Source: Ophiocordyceps camponoti-saundersi (nom. inval.) (lineage: Eukaryota; Ascomycota; Sordariomycetes; Hypocreales; Ophiocordycipitaceae). From it: DNA of 64,000 bases. The position numbers and the translations under genes are program-made. The stretch is taken from contig PDHQ01000045.1 in NCBI GenBank assembly GCA_003339415.1, positions 46,895 to 110,894 on the forward strand, in the 5' to 3' direction. A model generated the notes under the pieces. That model had not been told where the DNA came from, did not search any database, and was given only the letters and a program-made list of their open reading frames with translations. Shown here one piece after another: positions 35,103 through 45,859 of this stretch. Numbering within the stretch: position 1 is the first letter of the stretch; the number at the start of each line of letters is the position of its first letter.

Positions 35103-38024
35103 ATGATGGTGCGTCGTTCTCCCGCCTCAAGGCCTTGGTGGTCTGAGACTTGGCTCCGGACTCGATAGGCGAAGACGAAGACGGAAACACGCTCTACAAT
35201 GCGATTCTATTATATCTGTTACCGCTGACCGCAATTCCGAGCAGACGTCATCTCGGCCGCGCGACGAAATTGCTGGCAGCTTCGGCAGCCGGCGTGGCCA
35301 TAGCAGCCAGCTTTCCATCTCAGACCCTAGTCACCATGTGACCGAAGCCATTGGTACCCTCTATGGCGACGAGGACGACTCCGGCTCCGAGGGCGGCCGG
35401 CCCTTGAGCTTCGTCGGCGGATCGCCGCACAATGAACAGCTGCATCGAACGTCACTTCATGATGTACAGAGTCGACCGCCCAACCATCAGAGTGTGAGCG
35501 AATCTTCGACATCGCGCTCCATCCCCGATCAGCCATCAGGCCCGTCCTCTTCGTCCCGAGCCGAGCATGCTAGCCTCAAAAAGATCCAGACATTCGCCGT
35601 GCCCTCATCCTCATCTTCATCCTCGCAGCGAAGCAATAACTCCTGCGATCACAGCTCCAAATCACCTGTTTCTCCTACGCCATCGCTTCGAGAAGTTCAG
35701 GCAGACTCGACGGGCTCACAATTTCCCTTGACTAACATAGACAACCCAAGCGACATTGCTCAGGAGTTGAGCAACTTACAAGCCCTGAGAAGACTTTCCA
35801 TGGACGTCGGAAATAATATCGATCCCGACATGCCTCCCATGGGCTTTTCGGCCATGCCTCCCGTGGCTCCAAGGGGAGACGACGACGAAAACGATCCATC
35901 CAGGCTTCTCTGGGTTCCTGCCAGGGTTCACCCAGAACTCGCACCGACGGAATTCAAGTCTTTTCTAGAGAAACGCGTGCAGTCTATCAGGAGAAGGTCG
36001 GGAGATCAACACCTTGCTGCCGACTTTGACGCGAGCTTTGGCCGTCCCGATTCGCTCCTAAGGAGAAACAAGTCCATGCTCTCTCGTCAAATAGACAACA
36101 CTGGTGGGCGAGGTGCGGTGGGTTACGTTGATGGTGCCGAGCGCCTCGAGAGAAAGCGGTCGTCGAGCGGAAGCCAGCACGGCCCTGAGCTCAGTCTTGA
36201 CGAGTTGGTCAAAGATCCCACGAAAGCAGTACAAAGACTCGCAAAGGAGTCTCAGGGTGCTACGACAGGCGCCGAAGGCAGTTCCGACGATATGCCAATC
36301 CTCCCTATGGCCCCTGGGGTAGGTTTACGCAGGTCTACGCGCACGACATATCGCAAAGGAGGAAGTCTACGGTCGGGAGATCGTGGCTCGCTTTCGAGAC
36401 GCCTCGGTCATCGGCAGTCGGACGGTGAATACTCGGACGTCAGTAGCACGCTCTCGTCAGAAGGAGTGAAGGCATCTGTAGCCGCTGCCGCGCCGTCTGA
36501 GCCGTCCGTTGACCTTTATTCACGCCCTTCACGCCCTTCACGGCGACACAGAACCCTATCGCAAGAGTCGTCCCCCGTCTTGGCTGGTGTGGACGGCTCA
36601 GCCGAGGAGACCAGTGAGCCTCGTCCACCTCCCCGTGTCCAGCAGGACTGGGCGCCGGCGAGAACACCACCGCCTTCTGGCAGAGTCACGTCGTCACCCC
36701 CGGAGCGGACGGAACGATTGGACAGCCAAGCGGGCAGGTCATTTCCCCAGAGATCGTCTTCTCAGAGCGCGAAGCCATCCCGAGAGCAGCATACTGAAGC
36801 CGTGGAGGAGTCTTCTGTTCGACCTAGTCGACGCCCTACCATAGGAAGCAACATGAAGCAACCCGCCCAGGCTCAGTACATCACAAAATCTTCCAACTCG
36901 ATGCATCTGCAGACAATGAGTGACTCTCTGGCATCTCCATCCTCCCTCACAGGCGCAGACGCCTCTCGAACTGATAGCCTTACCTTCATTCCGACCCTGA
37001 GCCAGCCGGAGAAGAAGCCGGAAAAGAAATCGTCGAAGAAGGACAGGGACGAAGATTCGTCTAGTACATCAAGCAGGTCCGGTAGTGCGTGGAAATGGTT
37101 TAAGGGTGTCACGGATGAACGGGATCGGAAGAAAGAGGAGGGAAGGAAGTGGAAGGCCCGCGCCAGCGCCGAGAGAAGCCAGGACAACGTTCGTCTAGAC
37201 GTCATCCAGACCTCAATCGATAGAAACAACGCCAAAGGTCGAGAGAGCCTTGTTCTCGATCGCGAGAACGTCGACAGCAAGCTCCTGGAAGAGAGGAAGA
37301 AGGAAGGCAATCGCAAGAGTGACTCAAAGAAAGAGAAGGACGGCAGCATTTTCTCTTCGATCTTTGGGGGAAGCAAGAAAAAGGAAGAGAAGGAAAAGGT
37401 TCAAAAGAAGAGCCAGCACTTGCAGGTTCCGGAAGACTTTTTCTACAAACCCCTGACGCCGGACGTGGACTACAACTGGACGAGGTTTCCGCTCTTGGAG
37501 GAGAGAGCCATCTACCGGATGGCGCACATCAAGCTGGCAAACCCGCGGCGATCGCTCCTCAGTCAAGTGCTCCTCAGCAACTTCATGTACAGTTACCTGG
37601 CCATTGTGCAAACGATGCACCCGCAGATGAACGTGCCGACCTCGCCGCAGCAGAAACGGCTCGAGGAGGAAGCCAGGCGCAAGAGGCGAGAGGAGGACTA
37701 CCTCGCGCGGCAGGGAGAACATGGTGGCGAACATGGCCTCGACCAGTATAACTTTGACTATCACCGGGTGAGTACCTCTTCAGAGATGAACGAATCCCTC
37801 CGTGGCTGACTGCCTTCGAGGCTGCCGTTCAGTACGCGGATTCCGGGGCCGACGGGCCGGCCGAGTACGTCGATGATGCGCAGATCTACGAGGATGACCA
37901 CGCAGACGACTGTGACGACGACGAGTATGGCTACGAGGGCGTTGACAGCTGTGGTCCTGACACTAAGGACTATCACCACAACGAAGAAGATCATCATCGG
38001 CACCGGCGAGACGGCATGTGGTGA
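35103..38024 (+). CDS. ZDS1: ZDS1/ZDS2 family regulator of PP2A-Cdc55
   Basis: Proposed exons: 35103-35108, 35245-37767, 37833-38024; 906 aa. ZDS proteins bind the PP2A B subunit Cdc55 and control mitotic exit, polarity and mRNA export. The conserved C-terminal ZDS domain is clear at ~710-780: FFYKPLTPDVDYNWTRFP, ERAIYRMAHIKLANPRRSLL and QVLLSNFMYSYLAIV, each without gaps. The rest is a long Ser/Pro/basic disordered chain. The large frame has no in-frame ATG between 35107 and ~35800, so a start exon is required. ATG-ATG at 35103 with donor GTGCGT and an acceptor at 35244, preceded by the branch-like CTGACC, gives MM-TSSRPRDEIAGSF...HHVTEAIGTLYG. That start is an inference. The last intron is secure and the protein ends RRDGMW. 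Confidence 0.8.
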
Positions 38025-38645
38025 GCCGATGGTTCCCGAACTGTCGACAACATTTAGTCACAATATTTTCCTATCATCTATATAGCCTCCTCTTCTATGA
38101 CTATGGGACAGTGTGGACAAGCCCCGAGCGTCCACATGTGCGATGCTATTGACCAAATTCAAGCAGCATAAGGCGGAGTTTTGGGTGGTGCGTGAGGCGG
38201 ATGGCCCGGGGCTTCAGCAGTGACGATGACGCCTTGGTCTGAGACGAGGTCGAAGGACTTGGACGAGACGCCCGGCTTCTCCCTTTTTGCGGCCGGCAAA
38301 TCTTACTCTTTGTACATGTGTATGTGTACTGGCCGGGGATGCTCGATTACGGAAGAGGGCGGTTCATGAACTTGTATGTATGTATGCATTCGGGTCAGAC
38401 TTGGTGTTGCTCCGGGACAGACCCGAGTACAGTAGAGACGAGAAACATGAGTGAAGTCTGATGACGGCTCTCTCGAAGCCTGCCCCTAGAAATGATGATG
38501 CGGCACCGTATGTATGTATTTACATGCAAGCGCGCCGCACCTTGCTGGCCTGCAACATGCGAGGCCACAGCTGTCGAGCAATGCAACCAAGAAGCAGACG
38601 TGCGGCATGGCGTGGCTGAGCAAGTCCCGCTGTCCAATGTTCCGT
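38025..38645. other. Convergent 3' region
   Basis: About 620 bp between the ZDS1 and complex I 30-kDa stops. TATGTATGTA words near 38370 and 38505. No gene seen. Confidence 0.5.
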
Positions 38646-39549
38646 CTATTTCTTGGGTTCTTCCTTCTTCTCTTCGGGCTTTGCCTTGGGTAGCTTGAAG
38701 GTGTCGGGCATGCGATCCACACCTGGGCCGACCTGTTCCCAAACACTCGATCCACCTTCGAAGTTACGGAACGCCTGTGTAAGCTCCAGCGGCTCGGTCA
38801 CGATGCGCTTCTTCTCTTCATCGTAGCGAATCTCCGTGTAGCCGGTAAGCGGAAAGTCCTTTCGCAACGGATGGCCTTCGAAGCCGTAGTCTGTCATGAT
38901 GCGCCTGAGGTCAGGGTGACCGGCGAAGAAGACGCCGTAGAGGTCATAAACCTCGCGCTCGTACCAATTGGCGCCATCGAAGAGGCTCGTAATGCTGGGA
39001 ACAGGCGATGCCTCGTCGGCGTAGGTCTTGACACGGATGCGGGCGTTGTGACGGACGGAGAGGAGGTTATAGACGACTTCGAAGCGCTTCTCTCGCGTAG
39101 GATAGTCGGCGGCAGTGACGCTGCTAACCTGTGTAAACTCGGCCGCCGTATGATCTGCGGCGAGATACTTAGTCACGACGCCAGGTAGCGACGACAATCA
39201 GCGGTAACGCACACTTGAGGAATGAAAAGACCGGGATGACGCCGGAGGGCGAGATGTAGATGGTGAGCTCGTCCTTCCAAACGGAGAACTGCTGAATGTA
39301 TTTAGGGATACAGCCCATAAGCCAGGCTCCGTATCGGTGCAGGTTGTCGGCCTTGCTCTGGAACTTGTCCGCGGGATTGCAGATGGGTGCCCGGAGAGCT
39401 CCAACTTGGTCCCGTGGAGCTTTGCGCATGTTTTCTGCCTCCTTGGGCATGACGACAAGTCTTGAGGCGGATACACAGAATCCACGGAGACCATTCCCAC
39501 CTCTTCCGCTCCTGAGAAGTACTCGGCTACGCGGGAGTTGAGACGCCAT
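38646..39549 (-). CDS. NADH:ubiquinone oxidoreductase 30-kDa subunit (NDUFS3), mitochondrial
   Basis: Two exons, 39213-39549 and 38646-39154; 281 aa. It sits at the base of the matrix arm of complex I. The N-terminus ([24 protein letters not shown]) is an Arg-rich presequence. Family blocks: [43 protein letters not shown] (across the intron), [27 protein letters not shown], and the signature [54 protein letters not shown] (given here as landmarks). The intron uses donor GTGCGT after a single T and acceptor GCAG, restoring LK-Y-HTAAEF. It is divergent from NOT4 with a 350-bp shared promoter. Confidence 0.95.
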
Positions 39550-39899
39550 GGCCGCCGAGAATTGCTCGCTTCCCCAAGCCGAGCACTCATGTGTCGATGA
39601 CTTCAGTCGAACAGCCCCCTCCTTCAGTGTAGGAGCGCGGCCCGAAGAGTAGCCGAAGAGCTAGCGAAAAGAGGGGACAAAAAGGGGCCACTCAGGAGAC
39701 GGGGGGCAGGTGGGGTCTTATGCTCAGTCACGTGCTCCTGATGGAACTTTCTCTTCGCCTGCCTGCTGGCAGACCTTCACGTTCAAAGCATCTCCCACAC
39801 CTACTACGTACATACTCATTCCCTCACCGGTGTGATATCTTTCCACATCGCCCGTCCGACCGGTTCCTTCACGATTTTCTAATATTCACAACCTTCATT
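39550..39899. promoter_or_regulatory. Divergent promoter region of NDUFS3 and NOT4
   Basis: 350 bp with no gene. It contains a CACGTG core (TCACGTGCTCC near 39728) and C/T-rich tracts just before the NOT4 ATG. CACGTG is a general E-box-type site; a factor cannot be named. Confidence 0.4.
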
Positions 39900-42386
39900 A
39901 TGGCGCCGCAAGACTCGTTTATCGAGGAGGAGGAAGATGTCTGGTACGTGTCGTCGTTTTCATTGCCCGTCTGGCCTCCCCGAGATTGCTCTCTGACGCC
40001 GCTGGCAGCCCTCTCTGCATCGAAGATCTCGACCTCTCCGATCGAAACTTTCGACCGTGCCCATGCGGATATCAGGTACGTTGACGTCTGAAGCCACTGT
40101 TCAGTGATGGCGCTGACCTATGGATTTCTACCCCGAAAAAAATAGGTCTGCCAGTTCTGTTTCAACAACATAAAAAACAACATGAATGGCCTGTGTCCAG
40201 CATGTCGACGGCCTTACGACGAGAAGACGATACAGTGGAAGGTGGTGACTCAAGAGGAGTACGTTACCCTTCGCAGATTTTCTCTTCTCACCTAGGTACC
40301 GAGCGAGCCTAGACTGACCGCACCTAGGGTTGCTGAGTTTCGTGCAAATATTCAAAAGAACCAAAAGAAACGAGCTCAAGAGCAACGGCAAAAAGAAGTG
40401 CAAAAGCGCGAGGCGGAAAAGGAGAATCGAAAGAGCCTCGTTGGTGTGCGCGTCGTTCAGAAAAACCTCGTCTACATCACTGGTCTGGCTCCAACGGTCC
40501 GCGAGGATGAGCTGCTGAAAACACTACGCAAGCCCGAATTCTTTGGTCAGTACGGTAACATCCAGAAAATATCGATTAGCAATCGGAAAAGCTCGGATGG
40601 CCAGCACCACTCGTTGGGCATCTACGTAACGTTCGAGAAGCCAGAGGAAGCCACACGCTGTATCCAGGCTGTACACGGATCCCAAAATGGCGAACGGGTT
40701 CTCAAGGCACAGTATGGAACGACGAAATACTGTTCGGCCTGGTTAAAGAACGAAAAATGCAATAACCCTGGCTGCATGTTTCTACACGAGCAAGGCGATG
40801 AGGAGGATAGCTACACCCGTCAAGATTTGTCGTCTATGAACAGCATTCACACCCAAAGACCCTTGCCCGGCGGATCTTCCTCGTCTCGTGGTGCCCCTCG
40901 GCAGCAGAACTCCCAACCGACCCCGCCACCGGCACCTCAACCCATGGTACGGTCCGCAAGCAAGGACGAGTCGGAGAATGGCGTGGATTCGTCGGCGCTA
41001 CCGTCCTCGGCCAGCTGGGCAAGGAACCCACAGCGGAGTCGCAGGGGCAGCCACGCCACGAGCGGCGCTGCCTCGAGCCCGGCTGTCTCGACCTCGCTCC
41101 CCGCCACGGCGGAGGCTGCTCAGCAGATCGCCGACGAAGTCGAGTCATCCTCTATGGGAATTGTGGCGAGGTCCAGACCATCAGAGACCAATCTCAAGGC
41201 CGAACAACGTTCGCGTGACATGGATAACTCTCTGCGAGAACTTCTCAAAGTCTTGGGAAATTGCACGCTGCCCACGCTTGCCAAAGGCCAGGCAGAAGAC
41301 TCGATCCCGCCGATGTTTGATATTCTTGGGGGCGAGAAACGAAGGGCCATGCGAGAGGAGGAAGACTCCCGGGTGGGAGACGCCGAGGAGCACGGTGAAG
41401 CCCAGACTGCATCCGAGGGAGAGCCGGAGACTGGCGGTGGCAGCCTTGCGCTGGGCGGTGAACCAGAAGATGGAGAAGTCACGGGCGAGAGCCACAGTTT
41501 CGACCCGAGACAGGCTCATGCCCAGCCTCCGATTCAGAGAGCCAACACGGATGGCGTCTTCAGTTCTGCTCTCGGCGGATCTGGCTTCGGTCAGGGATCC
41601 GCCAATCCCATGGGGCGAGCCTTGACGCCACAGCAGCTTGCCTCGCTCAGGTCCCAGCAGAGCGGATTTGGCGAGCAGATGCCCCAGGGAATGTCGGGGC
41701 AGGGTGGCTTGTTCGGGGCTCAGGGCCACAACCGTCAGTCTTCCCGGTTCAGCTTCGGCAACGACAATCAAACTTCGGCAACCAACGTCAAGCTCTCTGC
41801 CAATTCAAGAATCATGTCCCAGCAGTCGTCAATGATGCCAAGCTCCTTTCCATCGCAGGGAGGAAATCAATTTTACGGGTCGTCGATGCCTGGGCCTCCT
41901 CCCGGCCTCAAGTCGACCGGCACGCCGCCAAGCATGTTTGGCCAGTCTTTTGGCGGGTCGGGATTCAAGGACTCATCCAACGACCTGCTGCAGAGTTTCA
42001 TCGGACGCAACCGGGGAGGCGGTGGCCAGCCTCATGAGGCCGGAAAGCGTGAGTACATGATTTCGTCCCTGTCGAGCCAGTGCCCACCACCCTCCACCTC
42101 CACCCCAGCTCCCCCTTCTGGCCTCCTGGCATCGCTCTACGGTAACAACGCCGGGGCATTCCAAGACTTCGCGTCGAAGCAGAAGAAGAAGGGGAAGAAG
42201 CACAGACATGCTAACACTTCCTCCTCTGGGGGGAGTGGCTTAGTTGATCTTGCGGACCCGAGTATCCTGCAGGCGAGGATGCAGCACCAGGCCCAGAGCA
42301 ATGCCGGAGTCAGTCAGGGGCTGTTTGGCGGCCAGAGCCAAGGTGGGTACAGCATGATGTATAACGCCAACTACGCGCGGTGGTAG
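39900..42386 (+). CDS. NOT4: CCR4-NOT complex E3 ubiquitin ligase NOT4 (CNOT4), RING-RRM-C3H1 part
   Basis: Exons 39900-39943, 40009-40075, 40146-40258, 40328-42386; 760 aa if read to the stop at 42384. NOT4 ubiquitinates ribosomal and other proteins in co-translational quality control. A C4C4 RING has Cys 15, 18, 32, 34, 39, 42, 54 and 57. A coiled basic stretch follows (ANIQKNQKKRAQEQRQKEV), then an RRM (NLVYITGLAP...ISISNRKS...HSLGIYVTFEKPEEA) and a C3H1 finger (YCSAWLKNEKCNNPGCMFLHE). The rest is disordered Ser/Gly/Gln. A 60-nt in-frame segment 42049-42108 (GTGAGT...CCCAG) may be a fourth intron. A donor at 42343 (GTGGGT) fits in phase with an acceptor at 43062, so the gene may continue into the next ORF (total ~1529-1549 aa). 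Confidence 0.9.
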
Positions 42387-43062
42387 TTGTCGCGATGACG
42401 ATTCCCCAAGATTCACGAAACCCCCCCCCCCTTTTTTTTTCTTTTCTCTTTCACGTTTTTCTTCTTTGTTCTCTTTAATTTTTAAAACTTTTCTCTTCCC
42501 TTTCCTATATTTGTACTCTTTTCCTTTTGGAAGTTTGATGGAGACCTCCAGTCTACGAGGCACGAACTTTCTACACGTTTTGCTCGGACAGGCGTTGGCA
42601 AAAGCCATGGATGTCCAGGGATCGGTTGACGGGCTCTTTGTCCCTCAGGCGCAGGCTCAATCGTTTCGGAGAACAAAATTGCCGGGTGGCGGCGGCGTGT
42701 CGTGGTTGTTTTTCATGTCCACTCTTCTATCCCATTCTCACCGTTTAGATGAGGAAAGGGGACCAACACAGGCAAGCCATCATCGTCTTCCACACAGCAT
42801 CACCTGTATGTTAACATGACGAGCCCCCAGTTGGGCGGCGCTTTGGGTCGGAATATAAACAACATTCCAGCCGATCCATTCTCTCTGCATCTTTCCTCAT
42901 TGTCCCCCGGCGTGGAAGACGATGATGGAAGCCGTAGCCTGATATAGCGTGTTTTACTTTTCTCTTTACATCCTGTATCGCGTCGTAGCTTGTTTTTCGT
43001 TGTCACATCACTTCTCCTATTCCAACCGAGGCCGGGCAATCAGCTAATTGGTTGTGTAGCAG

Positions 43063-45473
43063 ATGACGAGCTTCCCTCGATGGACGATGCCACTCATTCG
43101 GTCGATGCCCTGGTTGCCGAAGAGCCGCACGCCGTCCTCTACGAGCCCAGAAGAGCGTCGGTAGCGGAATTTGGGCACTCTATGCCTCCTGGGCTCCCGC
43201 CTCTTCGAGCTTCATTTGAGGCTCCATGCAGAGCTTCATTCGAGGCCCCATTCAGAGCTCCATTTGAGGCTCCATCCAGAGTATCGTTAGCACAAAGCCG
43301 CCCACGGCCAACAAGCTTCTTTCCGGTCGTTCCAAGAGCCCCTCCGGCGAGTCTCGATCACGCCGCCGTCACGCCCGAGCCGACGCCAAGGAAGTCCGGC
43401 TTCAGCTCGGCCTTCGCCGTCGACCACGGACAGCTCAGGCTCACGAATCAGAGCCAGCCACCGTCATTGACGGCTCTACAAGACGAGGATTTCCCGGCAC
43501 TCGACGCACCCAAAGCTCGAAAGCAGCAGCAGCAGCAGAAAGAATTGCCGGCGGTATCAACGGTACCTACACCTAGAGGCACGCCCGCACCTAAGAAATC
43601 GTTCGACAAAGTACCGGGCAAGGCTGCGAAAAGGCCAGTAGGTAGCCCAGTCGTTGCATCTGCGGTGTTGAGACCTGCCGTCCCACGGAATGAGGATGGG
43701 TCGAAGTCCAAGGCGGCAACGATTCCCCAAGGCCAACCCACACCGACTCGAGCTCCGTCTCCCGTCCAGCGCACCGGTCACAAGACGATACGGGTGGTGC
43801 CTCCGGCCAAGGAGGCAGCGGCCCTGCCCTCTCCCGCGTCAGTAACTAAAGCATCCCAACCGCCAGACACCCCGGGGAGCGAGATGATCAGCGACACGGC
43901 CTCGGTGCTGTCCGCCTCGGTCTCGGCTTCAAGGGCAGGGTCACCACCGCCAAACAGGTCCGCCGTCCGGTCCACAACCAAGAGCCAGCAGCGCAAGCAG
44001 CGTAAGGAGGCTCTGAAGCAGGAGGCCAAGACGATCATCGACCCGCCCAAGCTGGAGCCCGAGGAGCATGCGCCGATCATTGGTCGCAAGAAAAAGCAGA
44101 AGAAGGAAAAGCCAGCGAAGGAATCGGTCGTGCCGCCGACGACAGTCGAGGAGCCGGCATCAGACGCAAATGCTTCGTCTTCGTTGGACAGCCCAGCCCA
44201 GCTTCCTGTCGAGGACAAGCCGTCGGAGGAGGTAGATGCCAGAGGTCCGGCCAAGAAAGCCGGCAAAGGAAATTCCAAGGCCAAGGATAGGGAAAGGGAA
44301 GAAATGGGAGTGACGCAGAGTGCAACCGTCAATGAGCCCCCTCCTGCAGAAGAGGCTCGTCGGCAATCTGCGGGCGGCGAGAAACCGCTTCCGAGCCCGG
44401 CATCTGTATTTGCAGAGATACGAGCATCGCTATGGACGGCGACCGTCGACCGGCTCCAGATGTTGAGACCCGTTAGCAGCAGCAGCTCACCGCGGACGGA
44501 GCAAAGCGGCGGCGTCGGCGTCGGCGGCAGCAGCAGCAGCACGCAGGCCGCGAACAAGGCAAGTTACTGCAAGGACTGCTCATGCAAATGCGGCGAGATC
44601 CACGACGACGACCTCGCGACACTTCGAGCGGGCAAACCGGTTCGCAAGCAGTTTCACGTTGACGGAAGTCGGATGCTCATCACCCCCAACGGCGACTGCG
44701 TCCGTGGGCTATCGGCCGAGGAAGAGGAGGCTTTCTTGACGCTCCAGGCGGCCATTGCGGCCACGGCCGAGAGCCCCGGCGCGTTCGTGGCGCCTCGTCA
44801 TCAGTCAGGCGGAGGAGCCTTTTCCCTCATCAAGGGTCGGGCCGTGCCCAATGGCCGTCCCGGAATCTTCCCCTTTTCAGCCCGGCCCCAGCCGCAGGAC
44901 CCGATTGGAAAGCTTCAGCGGGAGGACGCGCTCAGCTACATCAACCAGTACGTCATGCCGCGCCTCAACATCGGCCAGGGGGGCAGAATGTCGTCTTCGT
45001 CGTCGACGTCGACCTCGGCCGCCGCGGGAGTGGGTGCGTCTTCGTCGTCTGCTTCCACCTCCCCCATGCGCGACTCGGCCGCCGCGAGCCTCAACTCTCT
45101 AGCCCCTTACTTTTACGGCCCGGACGCGGCGGCCGGCGTCGGCATCTACAGTACGCCCGAGGCCGGTCCTGGTCGCGACCTGACCTCTTCCTCTTTCTCC
45201 GTCGCCCCCGCTTCAGTGCCTCCTCCCCCTCCTTCCCTTCCTCCCCCTCCTCCCCCTCCTCCTCCTCCACCTCCTCCCCCGCCCCAGTCCTCGACTTCCG
45301 GCCCGGACGCCGTGAGGATGCCGGGCGGCGTCGGCGGTATGCCCCTCATGAGCGTCCAGGACGCCGAATCGGCCCTCGCTGCCGCCCGAAAGGAGACGGA
45401 GAAGCTCGAGAAGGGCCTTAATGCCGTCATCAGGCGCAATCGACGACTTCTCCTTGGGGTCAGTGGCAACTGA
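43063..45473 (+). CDS. Probable C-terminal exon of NOT4 (or a separate disordered protein)
   Basis: The frame is open from an acceptor at 43062, which follows the branch-like GCTAAT by the right distance, to the stop at 45471-45473. Its first in-frame ATG is 43080 (797 aa), with no special context. The chain is mostly disordered (repeats RASFEAPCRASFEAPFRAPFE near the start, Lys-rich GRKKKQKKEKP, poly-Pro near 45215-45290), but one compact block stands out: YCKDCSCKCGEIHDDDLATL, RKQFHVDGSRMLITPNGDCVRGLSAEEEEAFL, GAFSLIKGRAVPNGRP and LQREDALSYINQYVMPRLNIG. A C-terminal helix (MSVQDAESALAAARKETEKLEKGLNAVIRRNRRLLLG) ends the protein. Long NOT4 proteins with such a tail exist in filamentous ascomycetes as far as I recall, so fusion to the upstream gene is my preferred model. 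Confidence 0.65.
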
Positions 45474-45859
45474 CACATGATAGAGGTCAGGAAATCCGGG
45501 CAGAGAGGGGAGAGACATGGGGCGAGAGAAAGGGGGTCGTGGGGAATTTTTGCAGGTTCAGCGATTGCATCAAAAGACGCAGCGAAAAGCGTCTCCAGCG
45601 TACCTAGATAGGTGACTACGCGATAGAGTCTTGTATCAGTATTCATATCAAGCCCCCATCGTCATTACCTACAATCAGCGGCATATCCCGCCTCAGATCC
45701 AGACAACTAACCTGGACGGTAAAGGGTTTACGGACGAGGTTCAGGTTATGGTAGGTAGGTATAATTCAGAGGTCATTGCCATACATCATCTTGATACGTA
45801 GAAACACCAAAGGCTGCAAAAGAATGGAGGGTTGGGACACGTTGGTCTGCCCGCCCGCC
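45474..45859. other. Convergent 3' region
   Basis: About 390 bp between the stop at 45473 and the TOK1 stop at 45860; GGTAGGTAGG near 45752. No gene seen. Confidence 0.5.

Noticed and set aside
35107..35244. Reading the ZDS1 frame straight upstream from 35245 without an intron
   Set aside because: The frame has no ATG there and codes an Arg-run of low quality; a splice from 35108 to 35245 gives a start and a good branch point.
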